Below, piece by piece: positions 24,186-34,729 of a DNA stretch of 64,000 nucleotides. The notes below the pieces were generated by a model. It was given only the letters and a program-made list of their open reading frames with translations, ran no database searches and was not told the DNA's origin. Within the stretch, counting starts at the first letter, position 1. Each line of letters starts with the position of its first letter. Position numbers and translations under genes: made by a program. Source of the stretch: Prorocentrum cordatum (lineage: Eukaryota; Sar; Dinophyceae; Prorocentrales; Prorocentraceae); NCBI GenBank assembly GCA_963575745.1, contig CAUYUJ010017972.1, positions 50,001 through 114,000 on the forward strand. The letters run 5' to 3'.

Positions 24186-25470
24186 GGGCAGCGCCGGCCA
24201 GACACGATCTTGCCGAGAGAGCCGGCGCACCGCGCTGCGTGGCCCTGCATCGCCACGGGCGCCATCTGCCGCACCTGGGACAGCCGAGCTCCTTTGACGC
24301 ATCGTCGGGCCGAATGCCACGACTGCCACCGGTCTCTGGGCTGGACGACGACGAGGGGCCTCGCCTTGCTGCCAGAGTCGCGAGGCGCGACCCCGTGCCG
24401 CAGCATGCACGGGTAGAGGCTGGGCAGGCAGCGGTCCGTCATCAGTGTCCTGGCGGCGTCGCGGAGGGCCGAAGACATCAGCAGCTGCGTCACCTCGAAG
24501 AGCGACGGCTCTGGCGAGCGCACGCCCCCGCGGGCGCCCACGGCGCCGCCGCGCGATCCCCGCGGCGGGGCGCCACCAGTCGGCCCCCAGCCTCGCGGCC
24601 ACGAGGCGCAGATCCAGCGTGGGCCCCCACGGCTCCGGCCGCGGAAGGTCCAGCTTCAGCGCCTGGTCGCACTCGGCGGTCTTCGGCAGCGCCTCCACCC
24701 CGCCCGCGCGCGGCGTGACGCCCCAGCTGTCGGGGCCCAGGCGGCCACAGACCGGGCGCGCGAGCTCGGCGGTCCGGACGCGGCGCGACTCGCCCGGCCG
24801 CAGGCACAGCTCGAATCGAAGCCGCGCCACAGCACCCGCGCCTCCCCCCGCTTCCTGCCGCGCACGAGGCAGTTCACCAAGCCCGCCGGCAGCTGGAAGG
24901 GAGGAGGGGGCCGCGACGTCGGCGGCGCCAGCCGCTGGGACCCGCGTAGCGCGCGCCGCGCACGGGCCATCGGCGAGCTGGCCGCCTTGGTCAGCCGAGC
25001 TGCAGAGCACCGACGCGAACAGCTTCTGCGCTGCCCGGGCCCCCTCGCCGCCCAGGTAGCGCTCGCGCAGGCGCAGGATCAACAGCCCGTCGCGGTCGTC
25101 GGGGCTCGACGGGCACTCGCCCCTCGCCCCCAGCCAGGCCGTCAACGAGTCGAGGGCATCCAGGTACTGCGCCCGCGTCGCCGCCGCGACCGACCCCGTC
25201 TCGAGCACGCTGAGGCCTGGCAGCTGGGCCGCCTGAGCCCGTCGGCGCCCGGCAGCGGCCGCGGCGGGCCCCACCCGCCGCCGCCCGTTGCCCGCTGGGC
25301 CCCCCGGGCAGGGGGCCGTCGGCCAGCGCAGCGGGCCGCGCGCCGCCGGCGCCTCGCGCCGCGGCCACCCGCCCGCAGGGCGGGCCAGCTGGGCCGCGGG
25401 GGCGCCCCCGGCGGCCGGCGGCCCCCAGGTCCGCGAAGGCCTGGACACACGCCGGCCCAGCGTCGCGGCC
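24170..25470 (-). pseudogene. Tyrosine recombinase (integrase) of the YR retrotransposon
   Basis: Tyrosine recombinases insert circular cDNA by site-specific strand exchange. The N-terminal helical domain starts with ATRAQYLDALDSLTAWLG (about 25,190). The catalytic domain shows LRPGESRRVR (first catalytic Arg region) and later, in another frame (24,541-24,170), LYPCMLRHGVAPRD (the RHxx box) and WQSWHSARRCVKGARLSQV, the region where the nucleophile sits. The family expectation there is R-R-Y; here it is R-R-C, so the nucleophile appears lost. At least two frameshifts lie within the domain. Confidence 0.7.
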
Positions 25471-25559
25471 GCCCCCTGGGCGCCCGGCTGGGCCGCCAGC
25501 GCCTGGGCGCGCTGCAGCCTGCTCCGCGGCCCGAAGATGCTGCGGCGCCGAGGGCGCGA

Positions 25560-26210
25560 ACCTGCCCCTCGACGGGTTGTCGGCCGCGTTCCACTCCGAC
25601 GGTAGCCATCGGTAGTGAAGCGCGGTGGCGGCGACGAGGGAGACAGCAGTGACGGCATGGGTGATGCGCAGCATCTTGTAGGAACCATTCCGAAACCGAT
25701 CGACAGCGCCTGCCGCGCTCAGGAAATCACCCAGCACAACGACGCGCCGGCCGATGTCGGGAGGCCCTCGCCAAGTGCTGGATGCCGTGCAACACCTCCC
25801 TCGCCTCGGCCACGGGCATGCCCTCTTCGGCTCTTCCGGCCACCGCCAGCGGTGGCGACCCACGGTCCGCCACGGCAGCGAGATGACCTCGGGCGGCACT
25901 TCGACGGCGTCGCCAACGGAGTCCTGGCCTCCAGCTCCGCCGCCTCCCGTCGGCGGGCCTGGCGCCCAGCATTCAGGGGGCCGCGTCGGCGGGGCCCCCC
26001 GCCAGCGCCGCCGCGGCGGCCGCGGCCCCCGCGCGCCGTCGCGGAGCGGCGCCGGCCAAGCCACGGCGCCACCGCCACCGCTCGCAGACGCGCCCAAGCC
26101 GCTGCACCAGCGCGGTGGGAGCAGGAGCGACGCAGGCCCCGATGCCCCACTCGCTGGTGTCCACTACGACGGGCCCGTCCGTCCACGGCGCCTTGAGGTC
26201 GCGCCAGAGC
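25560..26210 (-). pseudogene. RNase H domain of the YR retrotransposon
   Basis: The N-terminal strand reads GPVVVDTSEWGIGACVA (about 26,175-26,120), with the first catalytic Asp in VDTSEWG. In another frame RVVVLGDFLSAAGAVDRFRN carries the next acidic position (GDS is usual; here GDF). The domain closes with LHYRWLPSEWNAADNPSRG, the block that ends with the last catalytic Asp and is characteristic of DIRS-type RNase H. Two frames are used. It follows the RT and precedes the recombinase. Confidence 0.75.
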
Positions 26211-26439
26211 AAGGGCGCGACGCCGTCCCAATACTCCAGCTCCCGGCGCACGGTCGGCCACATCGCCGTCTCGGCGTCGCAGCACTTGTGGGCGAAGGCG
26301 CACGAGCCGCTTCCCGCTTGATCAGCGAGATGAAGAACAGGTGGCCCTGCAGCTTCTCGAGATCGCGGCCCCGCAGCCGCCCATGGAGAAGGGCACCGCG
26401 CACGGCGAGGCGGGCGCGCCAGAGCCGAACGCGCGCGGG

Positions 26440-27112
26440 GCGCACCGCGCCCCGACGTCGGTCGATGCACCACCCCAGCGCCTCCGACCCATGGCGCACC
26501 TCACCGGCGTGGCCCTCCGTCTTCACCTCCAGCCCGCGCGAGCGCAGCGCGTTGACGGCACCGTCGACGACGCTGCACACCCACCCCTTGTCCGCGCCGA
26601 TGGCGACGAAGTTGTCCACGCACTCCAGGCGGCCGCCCGGCGCGAGCGACGGGGGGGCCCGCCTGTCCACGATTCGCCGCTCACGGGCGGCGCCGGCCTC
26701 GACGGCGATCCGCTCGCGGACGCGCCGGCGCCACCCGAGCGCCCAGCTCCGCCCCATCGGGAGCACAGCCAAGCGGGGAATGACCATGCCGCCGCGGGCG
26801 AGAGGCTTCCCGCCGAGGCGCGCCACCCCTACCGCGCACGCCACCGCTGGCCTGAGGCTCGGGCAGGCTCACGCGGTTGAAGGAGTCGCTCAGGTCGGCG
26901 CCCGGGATGCGCAACTCGTCGCCCAGCCCGAGCTCGAGGCGGGAGAGGGCGCCCCACGTGCAGAGGCCCACCCCCGCGGGCTCCGAGAACCAGGCGCTGG
27001 CCCGCCTGCAGTCAATCACCACGCGCAGTCGGTGATCCTTCTTCTCCACAAAGAAGGCCTCCACCAACACCACGCCGGACTCGGCGAAGTCGACGAGGCC
27101 CCTCCCGCGCAA
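26440..27112 (-). pseudogene. Reverse transcriptase of the YR retrotransposon
   Basis: The fingers block reads EKKDHRLRVVIDCRRASAWF (about 27,055-26,998). Motif A follows as ADLSDSFNRVSLPE with the first catalytic Asp (usual form DLxDAFYH). In a second frame, motif B is LAVLPMGRSWALGW and motif C is ECVDNFVAIGADKG, where the usual YVDN/YVDD catalytic pair is CVDN. The order and spacing fit RT of DIRS-type elements. A frameshift between motifs A and B means no complete RT. Confidence 0.75.
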
Positions 27113-28363
27113 CGACGCCGCGGCGCTGGATCAGAGTAAGCCCGCTCCAGCCCCGCGCCCCGCAGCCGCTGCTTCGCCCTCTCGGAGCACAGCAAATGCT
27201 GGGCGATGAAATCCCCCACGCCGCCACTCCCGCCGCCCCCCCCACAGCACCTCGAGCGCAACCAGTCGAACCGAGCCCGAGGGCAGTGAGATCGCGCCGG
27301 GGCGGTAGGATCCGTGCTCGGCAGATCCCACGTCGCACCAGCTCGCCACGCGAAGCTTCCGAAGAGCCTCTGCGGGAGTGAGTCCTGGGGGAGGCCCCCC
27401 CACACCCCCGAGCTCGCACCGACTCCTCGATGAAGCCGACGGCCTCGCGCTGCGCGCGCGCGACGAAACCCGAACGCGGAGCGCCCTGCCCAAGCCCCGG
27501 CTGCCAGGCGCGGCAGAACATCCCATTGAGGCTCTGCGCGGTCCTGTCGCAGTCCAGCTCCACGGCAGCACGGGCGCCGACCCTCTGCCGCACTGACCGG
27601 CCGACGCCACCCCCCCGCCCGAGAAGGGGCCGACGGCCCCGCGGGGCAACGGAAAGATCTCGCGGGGAACAGCTCGACCATCACCAGCGTCAAAACTTCG
27701 GCCAGCCGCGGCAGCAGGCCCGAGGCAGGGAAGGCGGTCGGGCCCCGCCCCATGCAGGCATGATGGGCCCGACCGGCGCGACGAGGGCGCCATTGCCCCT
27801 CGGGCCCCTTGCGGAGCGCCCTCGTCCATCTCCCAGGCTCTGGCCCAACGTCGCCCCCCCCCCCAACGTCGCTTCGCACGTGGTCCCGCGGCTCAAGGCA
27901 GATCGCAAGCGCGGCCGAGGCCCCCGTCGTCCGGGCGAAGGCCGCTGCTCATCCAAGAACATCTTCCCTGGTACTTATTGGCCTCGACCACCCGCGCACG
28001 CTCCAAGTACCCGAACTCGATGGTCTGGGGCCGCCGAAGCTGGCACTCGACCAGGCAGAGGTTGCCCCCGTCGAGCTGGTCGACCACCCCCCCCTGGGCG
28101 AGCACCCGGGCGATGTCGAAGTGCTCGGAGACGGCCCGCGAGTGCCAGTCCAGCCGGCAGGCAGTCTTGCAACAATCGTAGTGTCCCAGGAGGCCGCTGC
28201 CCTCCTGTCCGCTGAACTCAATGCACCACAGGCCGGAGCGTGGCCCCAGGAGCTCCAAGTCGCTCCCGAAATTCCCCCACTCGATGGGCGCCGTCATCTC
28301 CGCCCTCGCGCGCTCCCGTCGGTCTTGACGGCTGCGCCGGGTCGGGGTCATCCGAGCGTCCAT
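27113..28363 (-). pseudogene. Region upstream of RT in the YR retrotransposon
   Basis: Frames here contain blocks I associate with dinoflagellate elements of this type: LNGMFCRAWQPG, FVARAQREAVGFIEESV, DFIAQHLLCSERAKQRLRG just before RT, and further upstream WHSRAVSEHFDIARVLAQGG and RPQTIEFGYLERARVVEAN. The last resembles a helical segment that precedes a cluster of basic residues. No enzymatic domain is identified. Several frameshifts occur. Confidence 0.5.
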
Positions 28364-28399
28364 GGCGGCGCCGCGGTTTAAGGGGGCCTCGTCCGCGGG

Positions 28400-29201
28400 G
28401 CCCGCGCGCTACACGAAGACCCCGCTCCCGTGGAACAGCACGTAGAAGTCGCGGCTGCCGACGGCCCAGGCGCTCCTCGCGTGGTCCTCGACGTCGCCGT
28501 ACCTGAGCGCAGCGCCGTCGCGGCCTCAACGCGGCCCGCGCCGGCGCGGCCGCCGCGCCCAGCGCCGCCCCCTGGTGGAAGCGGCAGACGCGGCCAGGGG
28601 GAACCCCGGCCGGCACCACCGCCCAGGCCGCCGAGCACCTGACCCCGGCCACGCCCACGCTGTCGTCACCGTAGTCCTCCGCGTGGGCGTCCCCGTCCGG
28701 GCTGAGGATCACGAAAATAGAATCCGACAACCCCACCTGGCCGAGGATCAGCTCCTGGTGCCACCAACGCTCGCAGTCTGCGTACAGCACGAACACCCGC
28801 TCCTTCACCCTAGGGTCTGGCGCCATCACTACGGCTCGTCGCCCGCTTCACGCAGCACCTCGAGCCGCTCCAGGTCACCTGCAACACCGCCGCCAGCGCC
28901 ACCCCGACGAACACTCCGAGCGCCAGCGCCGCCCACAGGCCCCAAACAGGGGCCAGCCCTGAGGGCCCCGCGCGCTCGCCCTCCGGCGGCGCGGGGCGCT
29001 CCTCCGCTGGCGGCCACGCCGGCGAGGGCGGGGCCGCGACGCCCCCTGGCCAGCCCGGGCACGCCGGGCAGGGGGCGCAGGCCGCTGGCGGCGGGCACGC
29101 CGCGCACGCCGCGCACCGACAGTCGGGCACCGGCGGGCTCGACGGGCCCCCGTGACCCCGCCAGCCCACTCCAGCACTCGCATGGCGGCGTTCCCAGCCA
29201 T
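28400..29201 (-). pseudogene. N-terminal part of YR element protein: Cys-rich, membrane segment, WHxE domain
   Basis: The likely start is MAGNAAMRVLEWAGG at 29,201. A shifted frame then gives a Cys/Pro-rich stretch (DCRCAACAACPPPAACAPCP) and a hydrophobic helix WGLWAALALGVFVGVALAAV long enough to span a membrane. Another frame from 28,829 gives KERVFVLYADCERWWHQELI and FVILSPDGDAHAEDYGDD, a small beta-rich domain that I have seen in related element proteins but cannot name. The membrane helix is unusual for a retroelement; its purpose is unknown. Confidence 0.5.
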
Positions 29202-29225
29202 CCGGCCGGGGCAAGCCGCCCATCT

Positions 29226-29344
29226 TTGCTTTGAGCCACCGCGGTTGCGGAGAGACCTGGATGACAGTGCTTGCGCCTGGATACTGCAACACAGGGCGGC
29301 CTAAACCGAAACGTGCCAAGGATTTACGTACAAACACAACGCAT
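29226..29344 (-). repeat. Split direct repeat A1 (5' end of the element)
   Basis: 119-bp partner of 23,110-23,228 at a constant offset of 6,116 bases. Lies just upstream of the first coding fragment on the minus strand. Confidence 0.9.
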
Positions 29345-30285
29345 ATATGTATATATATTAATATATATATATATATATAGAGATGCACACACATATATAT
29401 ATATATATACATATATATATATGTATATATGTGTGGGTGTACGTGAAAATATGTAAATATACATATGCATATGCATACACGTATATATTACATATACATA
29501 TGCACATACATACACATATATATACACCTATACATATACGCATACACACATGCACATACATATACGCATACATATACATATGCATTTACATATACACATA
29601 CACATACCTACACCTATACACATACGTATACATGTACATATATATATATAAACATATGCATATGCATATGCACCTACATATACACATACAAATACATCTA
29701 CAAATACAATTACAAATATAACTATATACATATACGTATGTACACATATACGTATACAAATACATATACATATACATGTACATGCACCTATGCATATGCA
29801 TATACATATACATATATATGTGTGTGTATACATACATACATACATACATACATACATACATACATACATACATACATACATACATACATACACACATACA
29901 TACATAGGCATAGGATAGGCATAGACATAGACATAGGCATAGACATAGACATACACATACACATAGGCAGTTGCATTGGCATAGACATATGCATATACAT
30001 ACACATAAACACAAGCATAAATATATATATATATATATATATAGATATACACATTCATATACATATACATATACATATACTTGTATGTGAAAATACATGT
30101 ACATATATACATATATACAGATGTACAAACATATAATTATACATATATACAAATATAAATATACATGCATATACATAATACATATACACAAGCATATGTA
30201 AATATCTGTACATAGACAAATACATACACGCATACATATACATATAATCATACATACACATATACATATACATACAAGTGGCACG
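29345..30285. repeat. (TA)/(CATA)n microsatellite
   Basis: About 940 bp of TATA, CATATA, TACA and CATAGA units. The long Tyr/Ile/His/Met open frames are artefacts. Confidence 0.95.
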
Positions 30286-31390
30286 TGTGCCCAGGTTCAT
30301 ACAAAAAACTGAAAGGGCGTTTGAAGCAGGAAGACACCATGACTGCAGGATCGGAAATGAAGAAGGGGAAGCTGGGGCGGCGCCGCCAGGGCGTACCTAA
30401 GAGAAGGGGAAGGGGCAGGAGGTGAACGCAGAAGAATCTAAGATCGAGGTCGCACTCGAGCGCAAGTGGGGTTGCCACACCTTGCGATGTGTGTACCAGG
30501 GCCCCCCGGGAAACCTCAGGAGGCCCGATTTGGATACGGGAAGAGGCTCCAGGAGGCCCCGGGACTGTCAGTGTTGTGTGTGATGTGTGTGCTCTGTGTT
30601 GTGCGTGTTTCTGTGCGTTATAGGTGTTGTGTGTGTTATGTTTGTCTGGCGTGTGATGTGTTGGGTGTGATTTGTGTCTCTGTGTGTGCATGTAGTTCTG
30701 AGGTCCCAGGAGGCCCCAGGAGGCCCCAGGCGGCCTCAGGAGGCCCCAGAAGACCCCAGGAGGCTCCAGGAGGCCACCAGAGGCTCCAGGAGGCCGCGGA
30801 GGCCCCAGGAGGTTCCAGGAGACCCCCAAGAGGCTCCGAGGCGGGGTCTGGGGTACCAGAAGGTACAGCCCCATGAGGCCCCGGGAGGTTCCAGGAGGCT
30901 CCCAAGAGGCTCCGAGGCGGGGTCTGGGGTACCAGAAGGTACGTCGGGGCTCGATTTTGGGAGGATGTCTCAGGCGAAATCGCCATTCTCTGAGAATCGG
31001 GGTCAAAATTATGGAAATTACAATATGTTTTCGAAGGTTTTATGTTAGAATGTTGAAATTCCCATGTGTTTTTGGACCCTGACGTCACGATCTGCGTGAG
31101 GGGTGCCACCGATTTCAGAATTTCGAGGATGTCCCTAGCGAAACGGCCAGAAAAATCGCGGACGCCGCCTTCAATTAATCGGCTCTGAGCTCTACTTCCT
31201 CGGAGAGGTGCGTATGAGAATACACATACATATACACATACATAAACATATACATATAAATATACACATACACATAACCAAAAATCCCCCGGCAAAAAAA
31301 ACGTAAGACGAAGCCAGGACGAGGGGAATTCGGGCGAGGGCGATCGAGAATCGCTGAGGGCCGGCGGCTCTGGAGGCTGCGAATTAAAGT
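30286..31390. repeat. AGGAGGCCCC minisatellite and flanks
   Basis: Bases 30,700-30,945 are tandem degenerate units of AGGAGGCCCCAGG type, with a near-duplicate pair of segments at 30,825-30,875 and 30,895-30,940 (box GAGGCGGGGTCTGGGGTACC). A GTGTTGTGTGTG stretch is at 30,570-30,690 and a CATATA patch at 31,210-31,280. No gene supported. Confidence 0.6.
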
Positions 31391-33000
31391 TTATGCGTTT
31401 TTTGTTCCTTATGCTATTATCTGGTGAATCTCGGGGGCGGCGGCGGCGCGCGCGCCCCAGCCCACCCCCCTCCCGAAGAGGCCGCCGCCGCCCACGGCGG
31501 GTGCCGGCGAGGGCCGCGGCACGCCTCGTGGGGGGGGGGAGGGGGGCAAAGCGCCGCCGGGGGGGCGCGCCGCGCGAAGGGAGCGCCGCGGGGAAGGAGC
31601 GAAGGCAAGACGAGAGCTGCAAGGACTCGCATCCCGACGAAAGAAAAAACCTCTCTCTCTCTCTCTCTCTCTCTTTTGGGGGGGGGGGGGGTAAAGGGGA
31701 GGTCAGGGAACACGCAAGAGCACCACGTCGCTCCGGCCGGCTGCCACTCGCACGCGGCCTCACACAGTCAACCAGGCCCCCCGGGACGATGCAAAAACCC
31801 TGGACGACAAAGAACGAAAAAGAAGGAAGGGGGCCCGCCCAAACTGGCAATGACTCGTATTACGCGAACTCTGCCTCCTCAGGAGCGGGGGGGCTGTCTT
31901 CTGGCCACGGCGACCCTGGGCCACTATGACACGTCCCCCTGCCCAGCTCTGAGGAGCGGCCGGAAAAGCTCTCCTGGGCTGAGAGCAATCCTTGGCTCGG
32001 CGTGCTGGCTGTGCTTGCCCCTCCCGAGGCCTCTTAGGGACGACGGCCCGAGAGGTCCTCGAGGCGGCCCCCGGAAGCCCCCCAGAGCGCCCCCGGGAGG
32101 CCTCCAGGGGGCGATCGGCGGCGGGGGCGCCGCGCGCGAGGGGGTCGCCGCGGGGAGCGAACGAACGCAAAGGCGTCAAGCATTCCAAGCCCTGGGCGGT
32201 CTTCGGGCGGTCTTCCGGCGGTTTTCGGGCGGTCTTCGGGCGGTCTTCTGGCGGTCGTCGGCAGTCTTCGTCGGCCCCTCTGCGGTTCGCAGGGCACCGC
32301 GGGGCCGCCGTGCCGCGAGGAAGAGCTCTGGAGGAGCGAATGGGGCTCTGCTGGCCACGGCGAGCCTGGGCCGCCAGCAGGCTCCCAGACCTCGTCCCCC
32401 GCGCGCGCGCAGAGAGGGCGGGGAACGAGCGAACGCAAGACGAGGACGCTGCCTCGCCCGATGGGGCGCCGAGATCTGCACACCCCTCGTCGAGGATAGA
32501 AAATTGTGATGGGCCTGTTTTCCACCACCACCACCACCATAAGTTGGAGGGGGAGGGGTCCTCCTCTCCTCCTCCTCCTCCTCCTCCTCCTCCTCCTCCT
32601 CCTCCTCCTCCTCCTCCTCCTCCTCCTCCTCCTCCTCCGCCTCCTCCGCCTCCTCCGCCTCCTCCGCCTCCTCTTCGTCCTGTGTCTACATCTATTCACG
32701 GATCCTGGCCAGGCTCGCCCCCGGGCCCAGGAACGGTGTGCACGCCCTCCTGTCGTGGTCGGGGGGGGGGGGGGCATATGCGCCGCTCCTGGGCCAAGGA
32801 CGGGCCTGGCCAGAGGCAGCAGATGTGCACAGCCCTCGCGCGACAGCAAGGAACCCACGGCGAGCCTGCATCGGCCCAATGAAAGCCCCCTGGATCTCAT
32901 GATGGCTCTCGCTTCGCAGACGGCGGCGGAAGTGAAGGAGGGCGGCGGAAGCTGGCGGAGGTAACGTTGCGCCTGCCGAGCCCCCCATCGCCCCCGTAGA
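31391..33000. other. GC-rich non-coding tract with TC and CTC microsatellites
   Basis: (TC)n at 31,651-31,675, poly-G at 31,676-31,692, (CTC)n at 32,560-32,680. A CCCCTCCCGAGGCCT box at about 32,020 and following bases resemble 33,810-33,900. Frames are low complexity and not credible genes. Confidence 0.5.
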
Positions 33001-34135
33001 AGCCTAGCAGGGTAATCTTCTTGCGGGTGTCGGGCGGATCCCGCCTAGCTTAGCCCCCTATAATGTGACAAGTTTAGTTCAGCCACGTCAGGATCCCACC
33101 CGTTAAAAAAATGGTAAACCCAAGATCCCCGTTGTTCAAATATCCCGCCCCGGAAGTCCCACCCACTAACAATGAATTAAACCAAAACCCCGGGCCGTTG
33201 CAGGACTCCTGCTGCGTTGGGGCCGTATTGAGGCAATCGTCTGATCGCCGAGGAGCCCTCGTCAGAATCTCTTGAAGCCATGTTGGGCCATCTTGAGATC
33301 AGCTTGACATGATATGCAGGTCGCAGAGCCGTCTTAGCTTCTTGCGAACGGTGCTGGGCGCATTTGGGCATCGTCGCCAAGTCATTTTGAGAGCACGCCT
33401 GGTCATATTTGGATCGGTCGATCGTCGCTGGGTCACTTTGAAGTCGCCTTCAGCGTGCCTAGTTCCATCATCTGGCTATCGGGTAATTTCGGCATCGCCC
33501 ACTGCTCATCAGCTGGGTCACCACATAGCCGACCTGAGACTCTCAATAGGCCATGTTGGCATCAGATTGGGCCTCGGGGTCATCTCAGCATCGCCTGGAA
33601 AGGAGACAGGGCGAGGGAGGAGAGAGGAGGGAGGAGGTCATTGCGTGCTCTTGCGAATACTTCCGCGTGAGACTGTCCACGGAAACTTTTGTTGGAGCCA
33701 AGCAGGCCACCATCACAGGTTCCCCAGCCTAGATATGAGGAACGGCCACAAAGCAGAGACCCTCCTGAGCCGAAAGTGGTCCTTCTTTCAGCGCATTGAC
33801 TGTATGTGCCCCTCCCGAGGCCTATTCAGTGACAACGGCCCGACAGGGCCTCGAGACGGCCACCCGAAGCCCCCAGTCTCCCCCAGGAGGGCCCCCAAGA
33901 ACCAGCGAGGTGCCTTCAGATCGGGGGATTCTCGAACACTCCCCCTCCCAGGCCTCCGAAAGCCCGAGACCCCCCTGAGGGCCTTCGGGGGGCCATAGGG
34001 AACAAAGTGTGCGAGGGCTTGCGCCGAAGTGCGCACCCCTTGAGCCGTCTTGGGGGGCCAGCGGCGCGCCTCCGGAGGACAACTCTGGACGAGGATGTAT
34101 CGGTTGATCGTCCCTGGTAGACCAGGCCTATGCAT
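33001..34135. repeat. Degenerate GGCATCNTTTTGG minisatellite, then unassigned
   Basis: Bases 33,190-33,600 repeat CATTTTGG / CATCATCTGG / GGTCACTTTG-like units with loose 25-35 bp spacing. The rest shows only dispersed repeat fragments (33,760-33,910). Confidence 0.4.
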
Positions 34136-34347
34136 GGGATGCACGCAGACGTGTTAGTACTGTGTCCTCTTTGGAGGCGTGCGCCCGAACCGAACATATA
34201 CCACAGCCAACTTGTAAAAGACTGCTTCCCGAGCGGTTAAACCAGAAAGCCCGACTCGGAGCTTGTCCTGCAAGATTGTTCGGCGCGCGCGCGTCACCTC
34301 TGGGGTGCAGACACACAGATAGTATTCGCATGTCGGTGCGACGCTGA
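34136..34347. repeat. 220-bp dispersed repeat, copy 2
   Basis: Partner of 6,688-6,907; see that entry for the shared boxes. Confidence 0.55.
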
Positions 34348-34389
34348 TTCTAACCAGGAATAACAACATTCAAGCATTACAAAGGGTAA

Positions 34390-34572
34390 AACAAAAACAA
34401 GGTGTTGTTCTGGTATAGTAAGTTTCCTGATGCAGTTTTCGGCGAGTTCCCAGTGCAGAAAGAAATGCGCTGGAAATCCCAGTCGGGGCAAGCATTCAGC
34501 CCGCCTGTAGGATTACCAGGGCGTACGGGCACTGGCACTACGACGCAATGCGATTTCTGCCCCGTGCTCTGA
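34390..34572 (+). pseudogene. Coding-like segment A (unknown protein)
   Basis: A 60-codon stretch without a start codon, ending in TGA, lies in a locally A/T-richer stretch. The translation begins with KVLFWYSKFPDAVFGEF and includes WKSQSGQAFSPPVGLPGRTG. The amino-acid composition is that of a normal globular protein, unlike the repeat frames around it. The GRTG patch recalls the pre-Nudix region of NUDT9-type ADP-ribose hydrolases, but too little is present to assign it. It could be one exon of a gene or a captured fragment; segment B lies 157 bp downstream. Confidence 0.35.
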
Positions 34573-34596
34573 AGATCATAAATGGCAGGAGAAACT

Positions 34597-34614
34597 AATA
34601 CTACATTGAGGTAG
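34597..34614. repeat. 18-bp target-site duplication flanking the U6 copy (left)
   Basis: AATACTACATTGAGGTAG; the identical partner is at 34,712-34,729. Confidence 0.9.
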
Positions 34615-34711
34615 ATTTTTTCTTGGGAAAAATGGATACACTTCTCGATGTGTGCGTGTCGTCCTTGCGCAGGGGCCATGCTAATATTCTCTGTGTCGTT
34701 CCAAGTTTATC
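34615..34711 (-). pseudogene. U6 snRNA retropseudogene, 5'-truncated
   Basis: The minus strand reads from GATAAACTTGGAACGACAC through the ACAGAGA box, a damaged ATATTAGC (normally AGATTAGC), GCATGGCCCCTGCGCAAGG, GACGACACGCAC and GAGAAGTGTATCCATTTTT, which is U6 from about one quarter of its length to the 3' end. The 5' stem-loop is absent. The copy ends in AAGAAAAAAT and is flanked by identical 18-bp repeats (34,597-34,614 and 34,712-34,729). Truncation, A-rich tail and target duplication are the marks of LINE-type retroposition, so this is not the functional U6 gene. Confidence 0.9.
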
Positions 34712-34729
34712 AATACTACATTGAGGTAG
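34712..34729. repeat. 18-bp target-site duplication flanking the U6 copy (right)
   Basis: Exact match of 34,597-34,614. The pre-insertion site can be read by removing one copy and the U6 insert. Confidence 0.9.

Larger units (their letters stand above)
22952..29344 (-). mobile_element. Tyrosine-recombinase retrotransposon with split direct repeats (DIRS/PAT-like)
   Basis: Read on the minus strand the order is: repeat A1 (29,344-29,226), coding block with N-terminal region, RT, RNase H, tyrosine recombinase and methyltransferase-like domain, repeat B1 (23,354-23,269), repeat A2 (23,228-23,110), repeat B2 (23,037-22,952). A1/A2 match at about 113 of 119 bases and B1/B2 at about 79 of 86. The arrangement A1-coding-B1-A2-B2 is the split-direct-repeat layout known for PAT- and Ngaro-type elements, which use a recombinase instead of an integrase. 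Both outer edges lie in TA-rich microsatellite. Several frameshifts make this copy inactive. Confidence 0.85.

Noticed and set aside
24987-25652. Plus-strand open frames of 180-460 residues opposite the YR element
   Set aside because: They are antisense shadows in very GC-rich DNA; the minus strand carries the recognisable RT, RNase H and recombinase motifs.
31424-32882. Gly/Arg/Pro-rich frames of about 300-360 residues on the plus strand
   Set aside because: Overlapping open frames in more than one register, low-complexity composition, and microsatellite inside.
34615-34711. Functional U6 snRNA gene
   Set aside because: The 5' stem-loop is missing, the conserved AGATTAGC is damaged, and target duplications plus an A-rich tail show retroposition.
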